A DNA stretch of 64,000 bases from NCBI RefSeq assembly GCF_015767675.1, contig NZ_CP065218.1, positions 434,001 through 498,000 of the forward strand, given 5' to 3'. Shown in pieces: positions 8,808 through 18,661 of the stretch. The stretch comes from Vibrio navarrensis. Its GTDB lineage: Bacteria; Pseudomonadota; Gammaproteobacteria; Enterobacterales; Vibrionaceae. The notes under the pieces were generated by a model. The model made no database searches. It saw only the letters and a list, made by a program, of their open reading frames with translations, and had not been told where the DNA came from. Each line of letters starts with the position of its first letter. Position 1 is the stretch's first letter. The position numbers and the translations under genes are program-made.

Positions 8808-9110
8808 CAGAGTTATCGGCTATTTTTGGCCCCTTCCCGCAGACGAAATCACAAATTTTTGCATCAGATGAAGCGCCCCAAACTCAAAATGATACAATTT
8901 CCTAACATTTAACACATAGTCAATACAATACTCTGATTTCATATTGCTCATCGGATGTTACGCCTGAATATTTAGGGTATTTTGTTGAATAGTATTGCAT
9001 CGAGGTGCGTTTGCGAGTACTCTCGCGCACTCTGTGATTAAACACAGACGTTTAGTGAATATCTATTCTCCAGAAATGGAAGTATTGACTAGTAGTAACA
9101 TGAGAAACGT
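8808..9110 (+). promoter_or_regulatory. upstream region of yjiH with a spaced dyad
   Basis: 303 bases without a gene. The decamer TAGTCAATAC (8917-8926) is matched exactly in inverted orientation by GTATTGACTA (9082-9091). A third AGTATTG copy lies at 8991-8997. A GC-rich hairpin (about 9006-9031, GCGAG/CTCGC core) lies between them. The arrangement suggests operator sites for an unidentified regulator, possibly with looping; this is inference. Confidence 0.4.
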
Positions 9111-10493
9111 ATGACAGAAAACACCAATACTGCCACGCTGACCAATGGTGAAGTGGCTGGAAAAAACAACTTTTGGAAATTTTTCATTCCTTCGCTTATT
9201 GGCCTACTTCTTTTTATGGCTCCAATCAGCTACCAAGGTGAACTAACCATCCCAGTGGCGATTTTAGCCAAGCTGGTTCCCGCTTTGTTGGGAGATCATC
9301 TTGTCGCACTCGTGACAGCAATTATCGCTTTTATGGCTGTAGCCTCTCTTGCTACCAAACTTTTCCAGCCAGCGAAGATCGTCAAAAACGCGTTTCTCAA
9401 CGGCCTGTTTAACCCAAGCTCGCTATGGCTATTAGTTCGCCTTTTGGGCGGTGCGGCCGTGGTGATGACTTTTTTCCAAGTTGGGCCAAAAGCGATTTGG
9501 GAAGAAAACACCGGTGGCCTAGTCCTGACTAGCCTGCTGCCAACTCTGTTTGCGGTGTTCATCTTTGCGGGCATGCTACTGCCACTGCTGCTTAACTTCG
9601 GTTTGCTGGAACTGTTTGGCGCGCTGCTGAGCAAGGTGATGCGTCCTGTATTTAACTTGCCTGGCCGCAGCGCTATTGACTGTATGGCTTCTTGGCTTGG
9701 CGATGGCAGCGTGGGAATTTTGCTCACCAGCAAGCAGTACGAAAGTAAGTTCTACACGCAACGCGAAGCGGCAGTCGTAGGCACCACTTTTTCTGCAGTG
9801 TCCATCACCTTCAGTTTGGTCGTGATTGCCCAAGTGAAACTGGAGCACCTGTTTCTGCCATTCTACGGCGCTATCTGTCTTGCGGGTATTGTTGCCGCCA
9901 TCATCATTCCTCGCTTACCGCCACTGAGCATGAAGAAGGATCGCTACATCGATGGCAGTGAACCACACGCTGACGCCAACGCGGTGCCAGCGGGTCATAC
10001 CGCATTTAGCTGGGGCATGGAACTGGCTCTGGATCGCGCTGGCAAAGTGACGTCGGTAAAATCTGTGGTTGCTGAAGGCATCCGTAACGCAGTGGATATG
10101 GTGTTTGGTGTACTACCCGTCGTGATGGGATTAGGCACCATGGCGTTGATCATCGCTGAATACACTCCTGTGTTTTCTATTCTTGGCCAGCCGTTCATCC
10201 CATTCCTTGAGCTATTGGGTGTACCAGAAGCCGTTGCCGCATCTGAGACCATTGTTGTTGGTTTTGCCGATATGTTCATCCCGGCCATTTTGGCGGCGTC
10301 TATTGATAACGAGATGACTCGCTTTATCATCGCAGCCATGTCGGTCACTCAACTGATTTACATGTCTGAAGTTGGCGCGCTACTGCTCGGCAGCAAAATC
10401 CCAGTCAATATTGTTGAGCTGTTCGTGATTTTCATTCTGCGCACACTCATCACTCTGCCAATTATTGCTGGCGTGGCGCATTTGATTTTCTAA
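9111..10493 (+). CDS. yjiH: YjiH-family membrane protein (nucleoside-recognition/Gate domain)
   Basis: A 460-residue polytopic inner-membrane protein with about 10 hydrophobic segments. It contains the conserved Gate-domain element around SAIDCMASWLGDGSVGILLTS and the C-terminal ETIVVGFADMFIPAI segment typical of YjiH. Members are thought to be transporters related to nucleoside carriers, but substrates are not established. The hydrophilic N-terminus (about 22 residues) is followed by the first helix at FFIPSLIGLLLFM. It is a single gene with a long regulatory leader and a good terminator after it. Confidence 0.85.
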   Translation: MTENTNTATLTNGEVAGKNNFWKFFIPSLIGLLLFMAPISYQGELTIPVAILAKLVPALLGDHLVALVTAIIAFMAVASLATKLFQPAKIVKNAFLNGLFNPSSLWLLVRLLGGAAVVMTFFQVGPKAIWEENTGGLVLTSLLPTLFAVFIFAGMLLPLLLNFGLLELFGALLSKVMRPVFNLPGRSAIDCMASWLGDGSVGILLTSKQYESKFYTQREAAVVGTTFSAVSITFSLVVIAQVKLEHLFLPFYGAICLAGIVAAIIIPRLPPLSMKKDRYIDGSEPHADANAVPAGHTAFSWGMELALDRAGKVTSVKSVVAEGIRNAVDMVFGVLPVVMGLGTMALIIAEYTPVFSILGQPFIPFLELLGVPEAVAASETIVVGFADMFIPAILAASIDNEMTRFIIAAMSVTQLIYMSEVGALLLGSKIPVNIVELFVIFILRTLITLPIIAGVAHLIF

Positions 10494-10511
10494 GCACATA
10501 TCACTGCATGC

Positions 10512-10540
10512 AAAGCCTCGTTGAATACGAGGCTTTCTTG
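10512..10540 (+). terminator. Rho-independent terminator after yjiH
   Basis: Nine-base arms AAAGCCTCG/CGAGGCTTT (10512-10520 and 10528-10536) with a 7-base loop, followed by a short T-rich stretch. Confidence 0.75.
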
Positions 10541-10697
10541 TATTTGAGACGTTGAGACTTCTCATCTTTGTGACGTCCACTTAGCTATCAATCCACTTAA
10601 TATTCAATCGGATGCAAGAGAAGCCTATCAAAGTCACAAAAACAGGACCGACATCTACAAATATTTGCCTAGCTTGGAAAAAAGTAACAAATTGTAC

Positions 10698-10724
10698 TTA
10701 GGTATACGGCGCAAATGCCGATAA
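10698..10724 (+). promoter_or_regulatory. flagellar sigma-28 (FliA) type promoter for the first tandem MCP
   Basis: GCCGATAA (10717-10724) is an exact match to the enterobacterial FliA -10 element. TTAG at 10698-10701, 15 bases upstream, resembles the TAAA -35 element. It lies 58 bases before the MCP start at 10783. I found no such match before the second MCP at 12812. Confidence 0.65.
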
Positions 10725-10782
10725 TACTTCTACAATTAATAAAAAATTACAAAGCTTGCTGGAATTAAGTTAGGGGATTTAT

Positions 10783-12654
10783 ATGAAATTCAGTCATAAA
10801 GTTGTAGCAGCCTCTTCTGCGCTGTTGTTAGTGACTATATCCTTGCTGTCACTTAAGCAAATTTACACTGTTCGCAGCACCATTGAAGAACACGTAACTA
10901 AAAGCCTAGATGAGATGATAAGCAGTGTACGCAATACCGTAATATCGGAGATGGAAGCGCGTAAGATGCTGGCTCAATCCACCACCGAAGTGATTGAGAT
11001 TTCGCCATCCGACAAAACCTATGTCAAAACCATTCTTGAGAAACCAAAACTGAAATCCAGTTTCCTTGCGGTGGGTTTCGGCTACGAGAAAGATGGCTCC
11101 GTGGTTGAAAACGATGACGGCTGGGATGCTGGCCCGGATTACGATCCTCGTAAACGCCCTTGGTATATTGATGCCAAAAACAAAAACCAGTTGATCGTCA
11201 CCGCACCTTATATTGATGTTTCCAGCAAAACCGTGATCATTTCGGTTGGTACTCCTGTGAAAGAGAATGGCCGTTTCGTCGCTGCCATGTTCTATGACAT
11301 GAAACTGACTAACTTGGCCAATCTGGTCAACCAAGTTAACCTGTTTGACGCGGGTTATTTGTTCCTCGTCGCCTCCGATGGCACCACCATTGCTCACCCA
11401 GAAGCAAAAAATAACGGTGAGAAGCTGTCGAGCTATTTACCGCAAGTGCAGCTCAAAGAAGGCTCGCAAGAGTTTGAGCTCAACGGTACTCGTTATCTGG
11501 TTGAATTTAGCAAGATCCCAAGTGAAAACTGGTATATCGGTGCGATTGTAGACCAAGATATCGCTTTCTCAGCAGTCAACTCTCTGCGCAACAACTCCAT
11601 GATTTATGCTGTGATTGCCTTAATCCTCAGCTTGACCGCGCTTACCATGCTGATCCGCTTCTTAATGCGCCCACTGGATGCATTAAACGCGGCAATTCAA
11701 GATATGGCTTCTGGTAACGGAGATCTGACTCATCGCCTTGATACCAATACCGATCAAGAGTTTTCACAGCTTGCGGCAGGCTTCAATACGTTTACCGCCA
11801 ATCTGCAAAAGCAAATCATTGAGTCGAAAGAGATCGGTGTAGAAATTCGCCACGGTACGGAGCTGACGGCAAGCGGTGCTCGAGGTTCTGCCGAAGCAAT
11901 GAGTGAGCAATTGCAAGAGCTTGAACAACTGGCTACCGCGATGAATGAGATGGCCGTAACCGCAACCGAAGTAGCTAACAATGCTCAAGGCGCAGCGGCC
12001 GCAGCGCAAGAAGCCGATGATGCCACACAGCAAGGAGCCAACGTGGTCAATCAGTCAACCGATTCCATCAACCTGCTGTCGCAACGTATTGATATGGCAG
12101 TTGAAGAGGTGCACGGATTGGAGTCCGCAACTGCCAATATCGAAACCATTTTGAAAGTCATCAACGACATTGCCGACCAAACCAACTTGCTAGCGCTTAA
12201 CGCGGCGATTGAAGCAGCCCGCGCGGGTGAATCCGGCCGTGGCTTTGCCGTGGTTGCCGATGAAGTGCGTACCTTGGCGCAAAGGACTCAACAGTCTACG
12301 ACTGAAATTCGCAACATGATCGAGCAACTTCAATCGGGCGCGTCTTCTGTGGCTGGTGCGATGAAAGAGAGTAAAAACAGTGCAGTTGACGCGGTGGAAA
12401 AAGCCAACTTGGCGCGTAACTCTCTGCAACGTATCCGTGATGCGATTCAACGAATCACCGATATGAATATGCAAATTGCCTCCGCTGCTGAGCAACAAAG
12501 TTTGGTCGCAGAAGAGATCAACAGCAACACCGTCAACATCAAAGATCTCTCTACACAGGTAGCAGGTGAAGCGAGAAATGCCAACCAATCGATGCAAGTT
12601 CAGACGGACAACGTGCGTAAATTAGACGATATTCTCAACCGTTTTACTGTCTAA
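10783..12654 (+). CDS. methyl-accepting chemotaxis protein, amino-acid-type dCache sensor
   Basis: A 623-residue receptor. It has TM1 near residues 7-28, a periplasmic double Cache domain (about 35-270), TM2 near 277-297, a HAMP domain and a long cytoplasmic signalling hairpin with the tip sequence [19 protein letters not shown]. The ligand pocket carries the amino-acid motif Y120, R125, W127, Y128, D145 and D172, which aligns with an offset of one to the PctA residues that bind amino acids. An L-amino-acid receptor is therefore the best prediction. There is no C-terminal NWETF-type pentapeptide. It is followed by a close paralogue and preceded by a FliA-type promoter. Confidence 0.92.
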   Translation: MKFSHKVVAASSALLLVTISLLSLKQIYTVRSTIEEHVTKSLDEMISSVRNTVISEMEARKMLAQSTTEVIEISPSDKTYVKTILEKPKLKSSFLAVGFGYEKDGSVVENDDGWDAGPDYDPRKRPWYIDAKNKNQLIVTAPYIDVSSKTVIISVGTPVKENGRFVAAMFYDMKLTNLANLVNQVNLFDAGYLFLVASDGTTIAHPEAKNNGEKLSSYLPQVQLKEGSQEFELNGTRYLVEFSKIPSENWYIGAIVDQDIAFSAVNSLRNNSMIYAVIALILSLTALTMLIRFLMRPLDALNAAIQDMASGNGDLTHRLDTNTDQEFSQLAAGFNTFTANLQKQIIESKEIGVEIRHGTELTASGARGSAEAMSEQLQELEQLATAMNEMAVTATEVANNAQGAAAAAQEADDATQQGANVVNQSTDSINLLSQRIDMAVEEVHGLESATANIETILKVINDIADQTNLLALNAAIEAARAGESGRGFAVVADEVRTLAQRTQQSTTEIRNMIEQLQSGASSVAGAMKESKNSAVDAVEKANLARNSLQRIRDAIQRITDMNMQIASAAEQQSLVAEEINSNTVNIKDLSTQVAGEARNANQSMQVQTDNVRKLDDILNRFTV

Positions 12655-12663
12655 TCATCATAG

Positions 12664-12695
12664 AAAAAGCGAAGGATTCTCCTTCGCTTTTTTTT
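12664..12695 (+). terminator. Rho-independent terminator
   Basis: Twelve-base arms (12664-12675 and 12681-12692) around a 5-base loop, with eight T residues at the 3' side. It separates the two tandem MCP genes, so the second probably has its own promoter. Confidence 0.88.
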
Positions 12696-12811
12696 CGGAC
12701 AAAAAATACTTTATAAATTAGATATTACTAAATAAATAACTGGATGAACGGTACTTTCTTAACTATAAAATTATAAGTAGTTGGTTACTTAACCAAACTG
12801 AGGGACACAGG

Positions 12812-14680
12812 ATGAAATTTAGCCATAAAATTGTTGCAGCCTCTTCGCTACTGCTGCTCGTTACTGTTTCTTTGCTAACGGCAAAGCAATATTTTACTGT
12901 TCAGGACGAACTGACCAAACAAGTAGAAGCCAGTGTCACTGAAATTGTCGATGGGGTCCGAAATACCGTCGCAGCTGAAATAAACGGCAGAAAAGCCATC
13001 GCCGCCTACTCAACCAGTATGATGGAAACCGACCTCTCACCTAAACATATCTCAGACGTCATTACTCGCCCAGTGGTTAAAAATACCTTCCTACTCGCTG
13101 GCTTGGGCTTCGAAAAAGACGGCTCGAATATTAATAACGATCCGAACTGGAACCCGGGGCCGACTTGGGATCCTCGAGTTCGCCCTTGGTATAAAGATGC
13201 GAAGAATGCCGGAAAACTGATTATTACTGCCCCGTATGCTGACTCGGCAACGAATGAAATTCTTGTCTCCATCGCGACGCCTGTGCGCGATAACGGCAAG
13301 TTTATTGGCGCAATCTTCTACGATGTAAGTTTGGCGGGGTTGGCCGAATTAGTAAACCAAGTAAAACTGTTTGATGCGGGTTACGTCTTCATCGTGGCAA
13401 AAGATGGCACCACCATCGCTCACCCAGAGACAAAGAAAAACGGCAAACCGATGTCGGAATACATGCCAAACGTGCAAATTACCGACAAACCGCAGAAAGT
13501 CGAGTTGAATGGTACTTCTTATACTCTTGATTTTTCTGCCGTTCCTGGGGAAGACTGGTATGTAGGCGTGGTACTCGATGAGAGTATTGCTTACCAATCG
13601 ATAAGCCAGTTACGTAACAGCTCCATCATCTATACCTTGATTGCGCTGATTATCAGTATCGCGATTCTGCTGGTGCTGATCCGCTCTTTGATGCGTCCAC
13701 TTGATGATCTCAACACGGCGATTCAGGATGTTGCCTCTGGCGATGGAGACTTAACTCAGCGCCTAGATACCAATACAGACCAAGAATTCTCGAAACTGGC
13801 CAGTGGTTTTAATGCCTTTACGGGCAATTTGCAGCAGCTCATTAAGCAGTCTAAAGCGATTGGTGCTGAAATCCTGCATGGGTCAGAAAACACCTCTGTG
13901 GGTCTTCAAGAGTCTGCGGCAGCGATGCAAGAGCAGTTACGTGAGCTGGAACAACTTGCCACCGCGATGCATGAGATGGCGACAACCGCTTCCGACGTTG
14001 CCTCTAACGCCCAAGGTGCGGCTTCTGCAGCGAAAGATGCCGATGACGCCACTGTCGATGGCACCGCCATTGTCAACGACACGACTCAAGCGATTGATGA
14101 GCTCTCAACTCGCATTGACGAAGCGGTCACAGAGGTACAAGTGCTCGAATCGGCCACGTCGAACATCGAAACCATTCTAAAAGTGATCAATGACATCGCC
14201 GATCAAACCAATTTGCTGGCTCTAAACGCGGCGATTGAAGCGGCACGTGCGGGCGAATCTGGACGTGGGTTTGCTGTGGTTGCAGATGAAGTGCGCACGC
14301 TAGCGCAGCGTACTCAAGAATCAACCACCGAAATCCGCAGCATGATTGAGAAGCTGCAAAGCAGCGCGAACTCGGTTGCAAGCGCCATGAACCAAAGTAA
14401 GGACACAGCGATCAACGCCGTTGCAAGGGCACAAGAAGCCAACAGCGCACTTGAACGCATTCGTGGTGCCATTCAGCAAATTAGTGATATGAATATTCAA
14501 ATTGCTTCAGCCGCTGAAGAGCAAAGCTTAGTTGCCGAAGAGATCAACAACAACACGGTGAAGATCAAAGATCTCTCCGTACAGGTATCTGAGTTGGCAG
14601 AGAGCGCTAACATTGCGATGCAAGTTCAGGTAGAAAACGTCCGTGAACAAGACGCAATCTTGAACAAATTCATCGTTTAA
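12812..14680 (+). CDS. methyl-accepting chemotaxis protein, paralogue of the preceding receptor
   Basis: 622 residues with the same layout as the gene at 10783: MKFSHK start, TM1, dCache domain, TM2, HAMP and signalling domain with [19 protein letters not shown]. The two share long identical stretches in the cytoplasmic half and diverge in the sensor, as expected after tandem duplication. The amino-acid motif is present as R124, W126, Y127, D144 and D171, but the first position is W119 where the paralogue has Tyr. Ligand range may therefore differ. A GAGGGA ribosome site lies upstream. It ends at a perfect palindrome shared with the convergent amylase gene. Confidence 0.92.
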   Translation: MKFSHKIVAASSLLLLVTVSLLTAKQYFTVQDELTKQVEASVTEIVDGVRNTVAAEINGRKAIAAYSTSMMETDLSPKHISDVITRPVVKNTFLLAGLGFEKDGSNINNDPNWNPGPTWDPRVRPWYKDAKNAGKLIITAPYADSATNEILVSIATPVRDNGKFIGAIFYDVSLAGLAELVNQVKLFDAGYVFIVAKDGTTIAHPETKKNGKPMSEYMPNVQITDKPQKVELNGTSYTLDFSAVPGEDWYVGVVLDESIAYQSISQLRNSSIIYTLIALIISIAILLVLIRSLMRPLDDLNTAIQDVASGDGDLTQRLDTNTDQEFSKLASGFNAFTGNLQQLIKQSKAIGAEILHGSENTSVGLQESAAAMQEQLRELEQLATAMHEMATTASDVASNAQGAASAAKDADDATVDGTAIVNDTTQAIDELSTRIDEAVTEVQVLESATSNIETILKVINDIADQTNLLALNAAIEAARAGESGRGFAVVADEVRTLAQRTQESTTEIRSMIEKLQSSANSVASAMNQSKDTAINAVARAQEANSALERIRGAIQQISDMNIQIASAAEEQSLVAEEINNNTVKIKDLSVQVSELAESANIAMQVQVENVREQDAILNKFIV

Positions 14681-14701
14681 CGCATTTACTAACCATAAAA
14701 G

Positions 14702-14728
14702 ACGGCGAAGCTTAAGCTTCGCCGTTTT
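14702..14728. terminator. bidirectional terminator (perfect palindrome)
   Basis: The 24 bases at 14702-14725 are self-complementary, with arms ACGGCGAAGCTT and AAGCTTCGCCGT. They are flanked by A residues on the left and T residues on the right. It lies between the convergent MCP and amylase genes, 4 bases beyond the amylase stop. Confidence 0.85.
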
Positions 14729-14729
14729 C

Positions 14730-16082
14730 CTACCACATCATCAAGCTGGTTTTCGCGTCAATGGTGAAATCAACTCGACCTTTACTTGAACTGTAACGTT
14801 TTCCAGTCAGCACATCCGTTAAAGACGTGCTGCTAGGGATAGAAACCGACTGTTTGCGAGTCGACTTATTGATCACCACAAAGCCTTCTTTACCACGTCG
14901 GAACAGTAGCATGTCGTCATTGCCCTCCAACACCTCCATTTCTTCACCATGGAATCGGTTGTGAAATGCAATCATCTTCGCCATTTTGGGATCGCGCCAC
15001 GCTTTAAGCCAGCGCGGTTCTCCTGACGCATTTTTCATTCCACTGGTGTCGAGATCGGTATAAACCAGCGGGCTACCGCCATCACGGCTAAGAATATAAG
15101 CATAAGCGAGCCATTCGGATGTCTCATCCATCACCAAACTGGCAAACACATCGTTATTGGGAATATCGTGGGTAACCACAAAGGTAATCGCCCTGCGTTT
15201 AGAGAGCGCTTGCCCAAAACAATATGGATCGATCAGGCTTTTGAAACTGCCCTTTTCTGAGAAAGCCTTAAATAGAGTGCTAAAGAGCGGAAAATCGTAC
15301 GCCCCCAAGCGGGTTTCTTGCAAATAGGGTTGCAAGAAAAGCTCATACTCTTCCTGAGTCGCCCCACCATCGGTAATGATCTCACCAAAGATATGCATCC
15401 CTTCAGTAATCTCATCCGTCCAAACTTGTTTGATGTGCTCCAAGGTCATGTGCTTGGCCGCATCAATGCGAAAACCTTTCACACCAAGTTTTTTCAACGC
15501 GCGCAGGTAGTTACGCTGCTGCTCAATCACATGCTCATGCACGCGCAATGTCGGCAGACCCGGATCGCTTGGACCACCCGAAATCCGCCCGTTTTGCACC
15601 TGCCATTTATCTTTCCAATCTTTGATACCGAACGCTTCAACAAAATCATTCTCGGTGAATAGCGGCTCAGAAAGATCGCCAAACAAGCGTTGCTTTTCAA
15701 AGTACTCGGGGTTGCTGATGTACTCTTCCAGCACAGATTTGGCCGGATAGTTCAAGTCGCTGCGTTGCTTGGCTTCGTTGGCCATGTGGTTAAAAACGAC
15801 ATCGGCGTAAACGCGAACGCCAACCGTCTCAAGAGCTTGAACCATGCTGCGGAAATCTTGTGTGTTGCCGAGAAAGTTGTCGATAACACGATAATCTTGT
15901 GGCTGATACCGTTGCCACCATTTTGCGGATTTGGCGCTACGCAGCGGTGGTGATACCAGCACCGAGGCATAGCCCATTTGATTGATCTTTTCTGCTTGAG
16001 CGCCAATCTCATCATAGCGCCAGTCGAAAGCGTGCAAAATCACGTTGCCTTTTCGTTTTTGCTCGTTGTTTAAGCAAGCCAT
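14730..16082 (-). CDS. cytoplasmic alpha-amylase (GH13 family)
   Basis: 450 residues. GH13 signatures appear in order: region I DVVFNH (94-99), region II GFRIDAAKH with nucleophile D207, region III FGEI with acid/base E234, and region IV VTHDIPNND with D306. A C-terminal beta domain carries alpha-glucan-enzyme features (RRGKEGFVVINKST). There is no signal peptide, so it acts in the cytoplasm on maltodextrins or stored glucan. I placed the start at the ATG of MACLNNEQ because AAGGAG is 7 bases upstream; the GTG two codons earlier sits too close to it. It would cooperate with the maltodextrin importer at 42-48 kb. MalT-like GGATGA cores lie upstream. Confidence 0.9.
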   Translation of the reverse strand: MACLNNEQKRKGNVILHAFDWRYDEIGAQAEKINQMGYASVLVSPPLRSAKSAKWWQRYQPQDYRVIDNFLGNTQDFRSMVQALETVGVRVYADVVFNHMANEAKQRSDLNYPAKSVLEEYISNPEYFEKQRLFGDLSEPLFTENDFVEAFGIKDWKDKWQVQNGRISGGPSDPGLPTLRVHEHVIEQQRNYLRALKKLGVKGFRIDAAKHMTLEHIKQVWTDEITEGMHIFGEIITDGGATQEEYELFLQPYLQETRLGAYDFPLFSTLFKAFSEKGSFKSLIDPYCFGQALSKRRAITFVVTHDIPNNDVFASLVMDETSEWLAYAYILSRDGGSPLVYTDLDTSGMKNASGEPRWLKAWRDPKMAKMIAFHNRFHGEEMEVLEGNDDMLLFRRGKEGFVVINKSTRKQSVSIPSSTSLTDVLTGKRYSSSKGRVDFTIDAKTSLMMW

Positions 16083-16588
16083 TTTCACTCTCCTTTCACG
16101 TTACACCTTGCGAAGCAGCGTATCGCCATATCGCTTCGGTGCGCCTGAAGAAAATTATAGAGCGAACTGGCTATTCGCCATCCACCTAGGGAATGTACAA
16201 ACGGGAGGAAACCCAGGGCGTAGAAATCGGCCAAGTGGCCAACTTTCATCCTTCCTAGAGTCATAAAGAAATGAGACCGCCTCGACGAAACGATCCTATC
16301 CAACTGTTTTAAAACAATAAAAAAGAATAAACACGCTTCTTTTGGGAAAGAAAATCTGACGATAAGTATTTGAAATTAGGCTTGAGATAAAAATTACACT
16401 GAGATGAATCACATCAAATTTGTGAACTTAATCCAAGTAAATTATCAAACCAAGCTATTACTGACCGTGATTCATTGCGCCGATAAGCGTTGATATTTGT
16501 AGGTGATCGCTTTGGGTAGTCTGCGTTCGATGCTCAATCGTGTCGCAAATGCCGTGCACTCTTAACGCTTGGTTATAGGAAGTAGCGC
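16083..16588 (-). promoter_or_regulatory. 506-base non-coding region upstream of the amylase gene
   Basis: I see no convincing gene here. On the minus strand, reading towards the amylase, GGATGA (16246-16251) and GGTGGATGG (16178-16186) resemble the core of MalT boxes (GGGGAKGAGG). This suggests maltose control of the amylase but is weak evidence. The part nearer the GST gene (16300-16588) is AT-rich with no recognisable element. Confidence 0.35.
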
Positions 16589-17188
16589 CTAAGGGTGTGG
16601 CTCTGACTCCGCGATCTTCTTATCTGCTCTTAAGTGCAGCAGATGATTGCGGTAAAACTCGTCCTCAACACAACCATGTTGCCGCGCTTTTTTGTAGATT
16701 GACGCGACAAAAATGTCCGCCAGCGAGAAATGATGACCAACGGCATAGCCTGAATCACAACACAGAGTCGCACGCAATGTATCAAGGCAACGCATAATCC
16801 ACTGACCACGCAAGACCCGCTTTTCTCTCTCGCCCAGCTCAGGACGCCAAAACGTCAGCACGGTTCTGTTTTGCGGTGAATGAATACTGGAATTAACGTA
16901 CTCACATACCCGTCGGACATGGGCTCTTTCGCTGCGCGTTTGCCCGAGCAAAGGCCAATGGTCGCCACTTTCTTCAAGGTACTCAATAATGGCCATGGAC
17001 TCTGAAAAGATCTCGCCATCCACCGACAATGCGGGCACGTAGCCAAAAGGGTTGATATTGAGATAGCTGCCAGTGAGCGCTTCGCTGCTCACTTCTATCC
17101 GCCGATAGGCGATTTGCTTGTAATTAAGCACCCATTCCACTCGCTCCGAACTGTTGGAGCCTTTCGCACTGTAGAGAATAACGTCCAT
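16589..17188 (-). CDS. glutathione S-transferase family protein
   Basis: 199 residues. An N-terminal thioredoxin-fold domain has the cis-Pro motif GYVPALSVDGE and the ESMAIIEYLEE glutathione-binding motif (about 50-72). An all-helical C-terminal domain with SLADIFVASIY follows. The early Ser-rich turn (GSNSSERVEW) fits a Ser-type or zeta-like GST, related to maleylacetoacetate isomerase. It is probably a soluble detoxification or isomerase enzyme; the substrate is unknown. The ATG at 17188 is preceded by AGGA. It lies 56 bases downstream of ppiC on the same strand and may be cotranscribed. Confidence 0.85.
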   Translation of the reverse strand: MDVILYSAKGSNSSERVEWVLNYKQIAYRRIEVSSEALTGSYLNINPFGYVPALSVDGEIFSESMAIIEYLEESGDHWPLLGQTRSERAHVRRVCEYVNSSIHSPQNRTVLTFWRPELGEREKRVLRGQWIMRCLDTLRATLCCDSGYAVGHHFSLADIFVASIYKKARQHGCVEDEFYRNHLLHLRADKKIAESEPHP

Positions 17189-17244
17189 ATTTCGTCCTAA
17201 AACGCTCTGTTCAACAGGAGCTGACTAGCTAAACCTGCCGCTGA

Positions 17245-17523
17245 TCATGTCCGATACAACACCTTCACCACATGCCAGCCAAATTTGGTTTTTACCAGAT
17301 GTGGGGTGAGCACTTCGCCGCTAAAACACACTTTATCAAATTGAGGGACCATCTGGCCGCGTTTAAACTCACCCAAATCACCACCGCGTTTACCGGATGG
17401 GCAAAGGGAATGTTTTTTGGCGAGTAGGTGAAATTTCGCCCCTTTTTTCAGTTGCGCGATGATCTCTTCCGCTTGTTCTTTATGTTTCACCAAAATGTGT
17501 AACGCCGCTGCTGTTTGGGCCAT
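17245..17523 (-). CDS. ppiC: peptidyl-prolyl cis-trans isomerase C (parvulin)
   Basis: 92 residues, the length of single-domain PpiC. It has the parvulin pattern [17 protein letters not shown] at the start, [22 protein letters not shown] in the middle, and [11 protein letters not shown] at the end. It catalyses proline isomerisation in the cytoplasm; no signal sequence is present. A GAGGGG ribosome site lies 8 bases before the ATG. It is divergent from cheV across 169 bases. Confidence 0.93.
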   Translation of the reverse strand: MAQTAAALHILVKHKEQAEEIIAQLKKGAKFHLLAKKHSLCPSGKRGGDLGEFKRGQMVPQFDKVCFSGEVLTPHLVKTKFGWHVVKVLYRT

Positions 17524-17692
17524 GAAATTCCCCTCAAAATGTCAAAGTGCGCAAGTTTACCTGAAGTCATCAATCGGATCATTAATTGCCGTTGAGATAG
17601 CTCTATCGCACTTTCGTCGTCGATATCCCTTGAAGGTGAGCCATTATGCAGTAAGATTGACAGTAAAAAATAACGTAAAGCAAGGTAACAGT

Positions 17693-18607
17693 ATGGCAAA
17701 AGCCCCTAGTAAGGCAAATCAATCGCAGGGAATGCTGGTGTTTAAGCTGACACTAAAGCAAAATTTCGCTATTGGTACGCTCAAAGTTCGGGAGATCGTG
17801 CCATATTTGCCCACCACGCAAATCCCTTATTCACACCGCCACGTCATCGGCACTGTGACGATTCGTAACCTGACCGTTCCTGTCATCGATATGTCGGCGG
17901 CGATTGGTTTTCGCCCGATTGATAAGTCGGAATACAAAAATAGCTATTTGATCGTCACAGACTGCTTGCGCACTGTCGTGGCCTTTATGGTGCGTTCGAT
18001 TGAGAAAATCATCGATTGCGACTGGCGCTCCATCGAGACGCCACCCGCCAGTGCTGGACACAATGTGTTTGTCACCGGTATCACCCGTTACAACAATGAA
18101 ATTGTGCAGATGTTGGACGTCGAACTGCTACTGTCAAAAATTTACCCGCAGTATGAAAATACTAAGATTCCAATGCTCACCGACATTGAACGCGAACGAC
18201 TCAAAGCATTAAGCATCTTGCTGGTGGATGACTCGTCGATTGCCCGTAAGCAATTAAGCGATGCGTTGGACAGCATCAATATCTCTTACCAAATCTGCAA
18301 AAACGGTGCGGACGCACTGGCCTTAATGCGCAGCGAAGCAGAACGAGGTCGTCCGGTTGATTTACTGGTCAGCGACATTGAAATGCCGGGATTAGATGGC
18401 TACGAACTGGCGTTCGAAGTACAAAACGATCCGGCGCTTAATCGCTCCTATCGTATTTTGCACACCTCGCTATCGAGTGAAATTTGTGTCGATCGCGCCC
18501 ATCAAGTTGGCGCGCATGAGGCACTGGAAAAATTCAACGCAGGTGAACTGGTAGAGGCCATGCTGCGCGGTGCGCGAACGCTTGAAAAATCCAAAGAGGC
18601 GGTGTAA
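17693..18607 (+). CDS. cheV: chemotaxis coupling protein CheV
   Basis: 304 residues. A CheW-like domain (about 10-155) precedes a receiver domain (about 172-300) with the acidic pair D179-D180, phospho-acceptor D228 (VSDIEMPG) and the HTSLS switch segment. It couples receptors to CheA, with output tuned by phosphorylation. I placed the start at the ATG of MAKAPSKANQ because AAGGT lies 7 bases upstream, although the frame is open further left. It is a single gene, and it serves the same signalling system as the four MCPs in this window. Confidence 0.92.
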   Translation: MAKAPSKANQSQGMLVFKLTLKQNFAIGTLKVREIVPYLPTTQIPYSHRHVIGTVTIRNLTVPVIDMSAAIGFRPIDKSEYKNSYLIVTDCLRTVVAFMVRSIEKIIDCDWRSIETPPASAGHNVFVTGITRYNNEIVQMLDVELLLSKIYPQYENTKIPMLTDIERERLKALSILLVDDSSIARKQLSDALDSINISYQICKNGADALALMRSEAERGRPVDLLVSDIEMPGLDGYELAFEVQNDPALNRSYRILHTSLSSEICVDRAHQVGAHEALEKFNAGELVEAMLRGARTLEKSKEAV

Positions 18608-18619
18608 TCCGCCTCATCT

Positions 18620-18661
18620 TTCCTTTACTTACTTTCATTATTCCTTTACTTACTTTCATTA
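18620..18661. repeat. tandem 21-bp duplication at the end of the adenosyltransferase-like gene
   Basis: The 21 bases at 18620-18640 are repeated exactly at 18641-18661. The second copy contains the stop codon of the minus-strand gene (18659-18661), and the repeat fills almost the whole gap to cheV. It looks like a recent slippage or duplication event and does not change the protein. Confidence 0.9.

Noticed and set aside
16085..16303. Open frames on both strands in the gap upstream of the amylase gene
   Set aside because: They have no ribosome sites or recognisable protein features and overlap each other antisense; the region looks regulatory.
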